A stretch of 64,000 nucleotides of DNA from CAZYQW01 sp964649825 (lineage in GTDB: Bacteria > Planctomycetota > B15-G4 > JADJEK01): positions 1-64,000 of the forward strand of contig CAZYQW010000141.1 in assembly GCA_964649825.1 (NCBI GenBank). Direction: 5' to 3'. A program made the position numbers and the translations under genes. The notes under the pieces are model-generated. The model saw only the letters and a list, made by a program, of their open reading frames with translations. It searched no databases and had not been told where the DNA came from. Positions 6,747 to 13,680 of this stretch are shown one piece after another; position 1 is the stretch's first letter, and each line of letters begins with the position of its first letter.

Positions 6747-8414
6747 ATGACGCGAAGTCTCCACCTATCGATTCTGCTCGGCGGCGCCTTTCTCGTGCCG
6801 TCGCCGCGAAGCCAGGCCCAAGGCACCCTGCAGACGTTCTCCGGCGACACGGCCGGGGAGCACCTCGGCAACTCGGTCGCCGACGCCGGCGACGTCGATC
6901 TGGACGGCCACTTCGACGTCATCGTCGGAGCGCGCCTGGGCGTAGTGGCGGGCGTGCCGGTTGGGACGGCCGAAGTGTTCTCCGGGCACGACGGCTCCCT
7001 CTTGTTCACGTTCGCGGGGGCGCAGTCGAGCGACTTCTTCGGCTTCAGCGTGAGCGGCGCCGGCGACGTCGACAACGACGGACACCCTGACGTGATCGTC
7101 GGCGCGCCGCAGGGCGACTACCTCCAGTTCAACAACGGATCGGCGCATGTCTTCTCCGGGATGACCGGTGCCTCGCTCTACACCTGGGGGGGACTCAACC
7201 CGAACACCGAGTTCGGCCACTCGGTGAGCGACGTCGGCGACGTCGACCTCGACGGCTTCGTGGACGTCGTCGTCGCGTCGTACCGCGACCACCCGAACGG
7301 CAACTTCTCCGGCGGCGGGTTCGTCTTCTCCGGCAAGGACGGGACGCTCCTCCACTACCTCACCGGCGACGCCGCAGGCGACTACCTCGGCTGGTCGGTC
7401 TCCGGCGCGGGCGACGTGAACGCGGACGGCCGTCCCGACGTCGTCGTCGGCATGCTCTTCGACGACGACGGTGCGTTCGACGCCGGCGGCGCGCGCGTCT
7501 ACTCCGGACTGGACGGTTCGATCCTCCACCAGTGGTTCGGCGACGGAACGAACGACAAGTTCGGCCGATCCGTCGCCGGCATCGGCGACGTCGACAACGA
7601 CGGCTTCGACGACGTGGTCGTCGGTATCCCGGAGGACGACGACGGCGGCCCTCAGGCGGGCTCGATCCGCGCGTACTCGGGTCAGACCGGGGCGCTCCTT
7701 CTCCTGCAGGACGGCGTGGCGCCGGAGCGGCTCGGTTGGTCGGTGTCCGGAGCGGACGACGTCGACGGCGACCTCGTCCCGGACCTTCTCGTCGGAGCGC
7801 CGTACTACGCCTCCCAGCGCGGCCGCGTCCTGATCCTCTCGGGCGCGGACGCGAGCACGATCTCCACGATCGACGGCCCCCTCTTCTCGTTCTTCGGCGA
7901 CGCGGTGAGCCGGGCACGCGACGCGAACGCCGACGGCTTCCCGGACATCGTGGTGGGAGCGCCGCTCGACCCGGTCAACGGCACGAACTCGGGCAGCGCG
8001 CGGATCATCTCGACGATCTGCGGCAACGCGACGCCCTACGGCTTCGGCTGCCCGGGCGACGGCGGCTTCCAGCCGACGCTCGAGATTACGGGCTGCCCGA
8101 CGCCCGGAGGGACCGTCACGCTGACGATCGACAAGGGCGTGGGCGGCGGCCTGACCTACATGTTCTTCGGGACCGGCCAGTCGCAGGTGCCGATCGGAAT
8201 CGGCTGCCCGCTCCAGATCGGACCGCTCCTGCCGCCGACCTTCGTGTTCGCGCTGCCGGGATCGGGCCCGGGCAACGGGTTCGTCAGCGTCTCCTCCGTC
8301 GTCTTCCCGAACCTCGCCGGCACCGTCACGATCGACATGCAGGCGCTGATCATCGACGCGGCGGCGGCGGGCGGCTACTCGTCCACGAAGCCGCTCGAGC
8401 TCGAAGTGCTCTGA
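6747..8414 (+). CDS. secreted FG-GAP (integrin alpha-like) beta-propeller protein
   Basis: 555 residues. A Sec signal peptide (MTRSLHLSILLGGAFLVPSP...SQAQ) is followed by about seven FG-GAP blades of about 60 residues, each with a G.S[VA]..AGDVD.DG..D[VI][IV]VG core. The Dx(D/N)xDG loops bind calcium in integrin-type propellers. From about residue 425 there is a distinct Gly/Pro-rich domain starting GFGCPGDGGF and ending with a short beta-rich tail. Such tails recur at the ends of secreted planctomycete proteins and may be a sorting or anchoring domain. A similar one ends the subtilase of this window. The ligand or partner is unknown. The start has a GGAGG-type site a few bases upstream. Confidence 0.88.
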   Translation: MTRSLHLSILLGGAFLVPSPRSQAQGTLQTFSGDTAGEHLGNSVADAGDVDLDGHFDVIVGARLGVVAGVPVGTAEVFSGHDGSLLFTFAGAQSSDFFGFSVSGAGDVDNDGHPDVIVGAPQGDYLQFNNGSAHVFSGMTGASLYTWGGLNPNTEFGHSVSDVGDVDLDGFVDVVVASYRDHPNGNFSGGGFVFSGKDGTLLHYLTGDAAGDYLGWSVSGAGDVNADGRPDVVVGMLFDDDGAFDAGGARVYSGLDGSILHQWFGDGTNDKFGRSVAGIGDVDNDGFDDVVVGIPEDDDGGPQAGSIRAYSGQTGALLLLQDGVAPERLGWSVSGADDVDGDLVPDLLVGAPYYASQRGRVLILSGADASTISTIDGPLFSFFGDAVSRARDANADGFPDIVVGAPLDPVNGTNSGSARIISTICGNATPYGFGCPGDGGFQPTLEITGCPTPGGTVTLTIDKGVGGGLTYMFFGTGQSQVPIGIGCPLQIGPLLPPTFVFALPGSGPGNGFVSVSSVVFPNLAGTVTIDMQALIIDAAAAGGYSSTKPLELEVL

Positions 8415-8552
8415 CACCGTTGCGATCCGGTCCTGGACGTTTGCGCGGCGACTCGGCCGCGTTGCGTCTCCTCGACGCATCTCCACGGCGGCGGGGGTTG
8501 ACGGGCCCGCGGCGGACGGGACGATGCATGGGTCCGCTTCCCCGGAGCCCCC

Positions 8553-9848
8553 ATGCTCGACGCCCGCCAGCTTGAACGAGACGCGCTGATCGACGCCGCC
8601 GCCGACGCCAGACGGCGGACGATCGATCTGGTCTCCGACCTCTCGGACGACGCGTTGCTCGGTCCGCGACTCTGGAACGTCAACCCGTTCCTGTGGGAGA
8701 TCGGTCACGTCGCGTGGTTCCACGAGGCGCGCGCCCTGCGACGCGACGGCCGCGCGTCGCTGATGGTGCGCTCGGACGGGCTCTACGACTCGATCGCGAT
8801 ACCGCACGAGGTGCGATGGGACCTGCGGCTTCCCGATCGCGGCGCCACGCTCTGGTACTTGGAAGCGGTGCTCGAGAAGGCCATCCAGCGCCTGCAGGAG
8901 CTCTCCCCCAACGACGCCGAACTCTACTACTTCGCGTACGCGGTGTACCACGAGGACATGCATGACGAGGCGTTCCTCTACACGCGGCATACGCGCGCCC
9001 TGCCGCCGCCGCGCGCGTTGCTGCGGGACTCGGCGGGCGGCATCGTCCCCGGCGGCGGCCCATGCCGCGGCGACGTCGAAGTGCCGGGAGGACGTTTCCG
9101 CGTCGGCCCGCTCCCCCCGGACGGCTTCGCGTTCGACAACGAGAAGTGGGGCATCGATGTCGATCTCGCGTCGTTCTCGATCGCTCGAGCGCCGGTGACG
9201 CAGGGCGAGTTCCGCGAGTTCGTCGAAGGCGGCGGCTATCGGGACCCGACCCTCTGGACCGAGGCGGGATGGGCCTGGCGCCTCGCGCGGTCGGCCGAGC
9301 ACCCGATCTATTGGCGGCGCGGCGAGAACGGTTGGGAGCGACTCGCGTTCGACCGCGCGCGCCCGCTCGAGCCGCACCTCCCGGTCTGCCACGTGTCGTG
9401 GTACGAGGCGGACGCGTTCTGCCGCTGGGCGGGCCGGCGGCTGCCCACCGAGGCCGAGTGGGAAACGGCGGCCTCGCTCGACCCCGTGACCGGCGAGAAG
9501 CGCTACTACCCGTGGGGCGCCGCGCCGCCCGACGAGACGGTCGCGCTCCTCGATGCGCGAGGGCTCGAGCCGGTGGAGGTCGGAGCGTTCGAACGCGGCG
9601 ACAGCGCGACCGGATGCCGCCAGATGATCGGCAACGTCTGGGAGTGGACGGCGGACTGGTTCGGTCCGTACCCGGAGTTCACGCCCGACCACTACCGCGA
9701 GTACTCGCAGACCTCCTTCGGATCGACCAAGGTCCTGCGCGGAGGATGCCACGCGACGCGCTCGCGGCTGATCCGCAACACGTGGCGCAACTTCTACGAG
9801 CCGCGCCGCAACGACGTGTTCGCCGGCTTCCGAACCTGCGCGGTCTGA
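8553..9848 (+). CDS. senA: SenA-type selenoneine synthase (EgtB-like nonheme iron enzyme)
   Basis: 431 residues with an N-terminal DinB_2 domain and a C-terminal formylglycine-generating-enzyme-like domain (ergothioneine/ovothiol sulfoxide synthase architecture). The three iron ligands are visible as His52 (WEIGHVAWF), His133 and His137 (YHEDMHDEA). In the C-terminal half PTEAEWE and GNVWEWTADW mark the FGE fold. The ADG/LYDS...RWDL region around 75-92 is more like SenA than EgtB. The deciding evidence is context: the next gene, directly abutting, is a SenB-type selenosugar synthase. SenA joins the selenosugar to hercynine and gives selenoneine after further steps. GGAG lies five bases before the ATG. 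EgtB or OvoA remain alternatives if the context were ignored. Confidence 0.82.
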   Translation: MLDARQLERDALIDAAADARRRTIDLVSDLSDDALLGPRLWNVNPFLWEIGHVAWFHEARALRRDGRASLMVRSDGLYDSIAIPHEVRWDLRLPDRGATLWYLEAVLEKAIQRLQELSPNDAELYYFAYAVYHEDMHDEAFLYTRHTRALPPPRALLRDSAGGIVPGGGPCRGDVEVPGGRFRVGPLPPDGFAFDNEKWGIDVDLASFSIARAPVTQGEFREFVEGGGYRDPTLWTEAGWAWRLARSAEHPIYWRRGENGWERLAFDRARPLEPHLPVCHVSWYEADAFCRWAGRRLPTEAEWETAASLDPVTGEKRYYPWGAAPPDETVALLDARGLEPVEVGAFERGDSATGCRQMIGNVWEWTADWFGPYPEFTPDHYREYSQTSFGSTKVLRGGCHATRSRLIRNTWRNFYEPRRNDVFAGFRTCAV

Positions 9849-10826
9849 GTGCCGGTGAGCCGCTCGCGAAGCCAGGTCGAGATCGTCACTCCGGCCGCGC
9901 CCGGAAGTCGACGCGGCAACCGGATCACCGCGCTTCGGTGGGCTCGACACCTGCGTTCGCTCGGACGCTCCGTGCGCGTCCGCGTCGAGCACGACGGCGA
10001 GGACGCCGATCTGTTCGTGCTGCTCCACGCCGTCAAGTGCCGCCCGTCGCTCGCGCGCATTCGCCGCGCGTACCCGACGCGGCCGGTCTGCGTCGCGATC
10101 ACCGGCACCGACTTGTACGCGTCCTGCGCCTCCGACGACTTCGAGTCGTCGCTCTGGCAGGCGGATCGCATCCTCGCGCTGCACGCGGGCGTCGCGGACG
10201 AGCTCGCTCCCGAGCTCCGATCACGCGTCCGCGTGCTCCATCAGTCGTGCCGCGCCGTCGATCCCAGCCCCGCGCCGGTCGCCGACGCGTTCGAGCTCGT
10301 GATCGTCGGCCACCTACGTGCCGTCAAGGACCCGTTCCTCGCCGCCGCCGCGAGTCGCTCGCTGCCCGACTCTTCCCGGATCCGACTCATCCACGTCGGG
10401 CGCGCCCTCGACGACGCGAGCGCGGAGACCGCGCGGCGCGAGGAACGCGAGAACCCGCGCTACCGTTGGGTCGGCGAGCTGACGCGCCGGCGGACGCTCG
10501 AGGCGATCGCACGGTCGAACGGCCTCCTGCTGACGTCCCGCGCGGAGGGCGGCGCGAACGTCATCTCCGAGGCGGCCGTCTGCGCGGTCCCCATCGTCGC
10601 GACCCGCATCCCGGGGACGGTCGGGCTGCTCGGCGACGACCACCCGGGCCTCTTCCCGGTCGGGGACGCAGCCGCTCTGGCCCGTGCGATGTCGCGGCTG
10701 GAGCACGACGCGTCGTTTCGGTCGACTCTCGTCGAACGGAGCCGTGCCATCGCCGCGCTGTTCACGCCGGAACGCGAACGCGAGGGCTGGCGTGCGATCC
10801 TGGACGAGCTGGGTGAGCGCGCATGA
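9849..10826 (+). CDS. senB: SenB-type selenosugar synthase (GT4-like glycosyltransferase)
   Basis: 325 residues with a GT-B fold. The N-terminal part has the conserved opening PGSRRGNRITALRWARHLR and the ITGTDLY motif. The C-terminal part has GHLRAVKDPF, NPRYRWVGEL and the donor-binding SRAEGGANVISEA motif. These are hallmarks of SenB, which makes a C-Se bond between selenophosphate and a UDP-sugar to give a selenosugar. It begins with GTG immediately after the senA stop (zero-base spacing; a second GTG two codons later is possible), so the two are one transcription unit. The third standard partner, SenC (a SelD-like selenophosphate synthase), is not in this window, nor is the hercynine-forming EgtD. 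Confidence 0.85.
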   Translation: MPVSRSRSQVEIVTPAAPGSRRGNRITALRWARHLRSLGRSVRVRVEHDGEDADLFVLLHAVKCRPSLARIRRAYPTRPVCVAITGTDLYASCASDDFESSLWQADRILALHAGVADELAPELRSRVRVLHQSCRAVDPSPAPVADAFELVIVGHLRAVKDPFLAAAASRSLPDSSRIRLIHVGRALDDASAETARREERENPRYRWVGELTRRRTLEAIARSNGLLLTSRAEGGANVISEAAVCAVPIVATRIPGTVGLLGDDHPGLFPVGDAAALARAMSRLEHDASFRSTLVERSRAIAALFTPEREREGWRAILDELGERA

Positions 10827-10971
10827 ACCGGGCCGGAGCACCGAGATCGACCAAGACGCCTGGCGAGGAGCGAGCCCGATCGATATGAACCATATGTGCC
10901 ACCTGAAGGAGGAGACGCGGTGACCGCGAACGCCGAGACCCAGGTGCGATGAACGCCGATCGGAGCCATCC

Positions 10972-12012
10972 GTGAACCAGTTCGATCCCAACGCCCGAAG
11001 CAGCGCCGGCAGCGGCGTGTTCGGCCTCTCGTGCTCCGACGAGGACGCGCGCGTGGTCCTCGTCCCGGTGCCGTTCGAGGCGACGACGTCGTACGGAGGA
11101 GGCGCCGCGGACGGGCCGCGCGCGATCCTCGCCGCGAGCCACCAGGTCGATCTGTTCGACGTCGAGACCGGGCGGCCGTACGAGGCCGGCATCGCGATGC
11201 TGGCCGAGGAGGCGGCGGTGCGCGAGTGGAGCGAGGCGGGATCGACCGCGGCCGCCGAGGTCCGCGCGGGGCTCGACGCCGGCCTCGACGACGCTGCCGT
11301 CGCGGACGCTCGTCGAACGGTCGACGACGCGTGCGCGCGGACGAACGACTGGCTCTACCGAACGGTGAGCCGGCGGCTCGCGGACGGCCGGCTCGTCGGC
11401 ACGATCGGCGGCGACCACGGTTCGGTGTTCGGCGCCATCCACGCCGCCGCCGAGCACCACGCGGGCCGCGGTCCATTGGGGATCCTCCACCTCGACGCAC
11501 ACGCCGACCTGCGCCGCGAATACGAGGGCTTCCGCTGGTCCCACGCGTCGATCATGGACAACGTGCTCCGGGAGCTCGGCGGCGTGACGCTCACCCAGGT
11601 CGGCATCCGCGACCTGTGCGAGGAGGAGTACGATCGGATCCGCGCCGAGACCGAGCGCGTCCGCGCGTTCTTCGACGCCGACCTCACGCGCCAGCGCTTC
11701 GACGGACGGACGTGGTCCGATCAAGTCGAGGAGATCGTCGCCGGCCTCCCCCGCTCGGTGTACGTCTCGTTCGACGTCGACGGCCTCGACCCCGCGCTTT
11801 GCCCGCACACGGGAACGCCGGTGCCGGGAGGCCTCTCGTTCCAGCAGGCGATCCACCTCGTCGCCGCGGTCGCCCGCTCCGGCCGGCGCATCGTCGGCTT
11901 CGACCTGAACGAGGTCGCCCCCGGCCCGGACGGCGACGAGTGGAACGCCAACGTCGGGGCGCGCGTGCTCTACAAGCTGATCGGCTGGTCGCTCGCCTCG
12001 ATCACCACCTGA
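10972..12012 (+). CDS. agmatinase / ureohydrolase family protein
   Basis: 346 residues of the arginase-agmatinase-formiminoglutamase family, binuclear Mn enzymes that hydrolyse guanidino or formimino groups. All metal ligands are visible: His149 (GGDHG), Asp175, His177 and Asp179 (DAHAD), Asp268 and Asp270 (FDVDGLDP). An insertion of about 45 residues around 75-120 is unusual relative to a basic SpeB. The start is GTG with GGAG six bases upstream; no other start is available before an in-frame TGA. It follows senAB after 145 bp holding only tiny open frames, so it could be co-transcribed, but no role in selenoneine synthesis is known. The substrate (agmatine, guanidinobutyrate, formiminoglutamate) is undetermined. 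Confidence 0.85.
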   Translation: MNQFDPNARSSAGSGVFGLSCSDEDARVVLVPVPFEATTSYGGGAADGPRAILAASHQVDLFDVETGRPYEAGIAMLAEEAAVREWSEAGSTAAAEVRAGLDAGLDDAAVADARRTVDDACARTNDWLYRTVSRRLADGRLVGTIGGDHGSVFGAIHAAAEHHAGRGPLGILHLDAHADLRREYEGFRWSHASIMDNVLRELGGVTLTQVGIRDLCEEEYDRIRAETERVRAFFDADLTRQRFDGRTWSDQVEEIVAGLPRSVYVSFDVDGLDPALCPHTGTPVPGGLSFQQAIHLVAAVARSGRRIVGFDLNEVAPGPDGDEWNANVGARVLYKLIGWSLASITT

Positions 12013-12094
12013 CGCCGACCCCGCCTCTCGAGTGCCTCGAGCGTGCGATCCGTTCTTCTCGATGAGTCGTCCGGCGGCTCAGCCCGCTCGAAGC

Positions 12095-12826
12095 TCAGTC
12101 CGGAAGGGTCAGGTCCGTCTCGCCGATCAACCATGGGTCGGACGTGAACTTGAACGCCTTGCGACGAAAGAACGTCACGTGGACCGCGCCGCCGGGGTTC
12201 TCGGCGAGCCAGCGCTCCCATTCGTCGAGGGCGCGCACGGAACGATCGTCCCACGTCACGATCACGTCGCCGGGGCGGAGTCCGGCCGCAGCGGCGGGCG
12301 AGCCGGGATCGACGTGGTCTACCTTCAGCCCGTTCGTCATCCGTCCGTGCCGCCGCAGGGTGTACGAGCCGAGGAAGTCGATCGTCATCCCGGTCTCCTC
12401 GCGCAGGTCCGGCCGGCCGACGCGCAGGTGGACCTGGATCGTCTTCCACGGGTGCCGCGAGAGGAGGCCGATGTCGTCGCGGCGCCGCGCGACCTCGATC
12501 CACGCGCGCTCGCCGTCCTCGAGATCATCGATCCAGAGCACGAGGTCGGTCAAGGTGCGGATCGGCATGCCGTCGAACCGGAGAAGCACGTCGCCGGGGC
12601 GGACGTCCGCCCGCTCGGCGCGCGACGCCGGTTCGACCGACTTCACCTTGAACCCGAACGGGGTGTCCGTCGACGTGACGCGGCGGCGCAGCAGCGACTC
12701 GAAGACGGAGAATCGGATTCCGGTCTTCTCGGCGATGCGATCGCTCACCGAGTCGACGTCAGCCGCCGGGGACGCGAGCGACGGAACCGCGAGGAGGCCG
12801 AGGAACGTGGCGGAGTAGAGCTTCAT
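12095..12826 (-). CDS. secreted double-PDZ protein
   Basis: 243 residues. A signal peptide (MKLYSATFLGLLAVPSLASPA) is followed by two PDZ-like modules: VKSVEPASRAERADVRPGDVLLRFDG (about 65-90) and VDHVDPGSPAAAAGLRPGDVIVTWDD (about 168-193, both with the GDV core). There is no protease domain, so it is a peptide- or C-terminus-binding protein rather than a DegP. It may work with the HtrA-like proteins encoded elsewhere in the window. ATG at 12826 has GGAG nine bases upstream; a TTG nine bases further upstream is less likely. It is convergent with the agmatinase gene. Confidence 0.75.
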   Translation of the reverse strand: MKLYSATFLGLLAVPSLASPAADVDSVSDRIAEKTGIRFSVFESLLRRRVTSTDTPFGFKVKSVEPASRAERADVRPGDVLLRFDGMPIRTLTDLVLWIDDLEDGERAWIEVARRRDDIGLLSRHPWKTIQVHLRVGRPDLREETGMTIDFLGSYTLRRHGRMTNGLKVDHVDPGSPAAAAGLRPGDVIVTWDDRSVRALDEWERWLAENPGGAVHVTFFRRKAFKFTSDPWLIGETDLTLPD

Positions 12827-12943
12827 GCCGGGCAACTCCGTTGGGGGCGCTTGGTCGTTTCGATGCGGTCGGTCCTTGGTACGAAGCAGCGTCCCGATCG
12901 GGTAGGAGACATGAGCCGGAATGTCGCGGGATGAGCCCGGACG

Positions 12944-13537
12944 TCAGCGCGACGCCGACTCCCGCCCCAGCCGCCGCCGCATGATCGGCCGCGTCTCCGA
13001 TCGACGAGCCACCTCCTGGAATCCCGCCCTCGCGAACGCGGACGCGATGCCGGTGTACGCGAAGACGTCCGGCATCCGGTCCTTCCTCGGCTCGACGGGA
13101 TACGCCTCGACGATCGTCGCGCCGCGGCTCCTCGCCCAGGCGACGGCCCCGTCGATCAACGCGTGCGACACGCCGCGGCCGCGGTGCTCCTTCCGCACGA
13201 ACAGGCACACGATCGACCAGACGGGCTCGGCGTCCACGGGCTTCAGGATGCGCGAGCGCTCGAGCGAGCCGAACGACGTCCGCGGTTCGATCGAGCACCA
13301 CGCGACCGCCTGTTCGCCGAGGTACCCGAGGACGCCCGGCACGGTGCCGCCCTCGACGAGCCGTCGCATCCGGCGTCGGTTGCCCGCGCCCTTCCCCGCC
13401 TCGTACTCGGCGCGCGCGAGGCGCGGCGTCATGCACCAGCAGCCGCCGCACGCGCCGCGCTCGCCGAACAGATCGACGAAGTCCGCGAACCTCTCCGGCA
13501 CCAGCGGCAGCACGACGAGACTCGAAGATCGTGACAT
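12944..13537 (-). CDS. GNAT family N-acetyltransferase
   Basis: 197 residues. The acetyl-CoA-binding motif A is clear as VCLFVRKEHRGRGVSHALID (R-x-x-G-x-G). The N-terminal GERGACGGCWCM cysteine cluster is typical of a small GNAT branch annotated only as hypothetical acetyltransferases. The acceptor is unknown. The start is ATG at 13537 with AGGAA about eight bases upstream. It is divergent from the M14 peptidase gene, leaving a 143-bp shared promoter region. Confidence 0.82.
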   Translation of the reverse strand: MSRSSSLVVLPLVPERFADFVDLFGERGACGGCWCMTPRLARAEYEAGKGAGNRRRMRRLVEGGTVPGVLGYLGEQAVAWCSIEPRTSFGSLERSRILKPVDAEPVWSIVCLFVRKEHRGRGVSHALIDGAVAWARSRGATIVEAYPVEPRKDRMPDVFAYTGIASAFARAGFQEVARRSETRPIMRRRLGRESASR

Positions 13538-13680
13538 CGCTTCATTCCTCGCGGTCCCGGTCCATCAGGCTCGGAGCGCTGGGCGCGCCGGCCCGCGGCG
13601 TGGAAGTGTACTGGTTCCTCCTCGGGCGGCGGCGAGGTCGTTAGGATCGTCGGACCCGCCGCCTCGAGGAACCCCGAGCC

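Noticed and set aside
8498..8526. TTGACG followed after 17 bp by ACGATG, upstream of senA
   Set aside because: The -35-like box is good, but the -10 position matches the consensus at only one base, so a promoter call is not justified.
6765..10184. 1139-codon open frame on the minus strand across the FG-GAP, senA and senB genes
   Set aside because: Composition is Arg/Ala/Val/Glu/Asp-rich without any domain. It lies exactly antisense to three well-supported genes and is explained by very high GC at third positions.
10887..10971. Tiny open frames (for example MNHMCHLKEETR) before the agmatinase-like gene, one after an AAGGAGGAGA site
   Set aside because: Eight to twelve codons, no known leader-peptide pattern such as a run of one amino acid, and no attenuator hairpin was seen.
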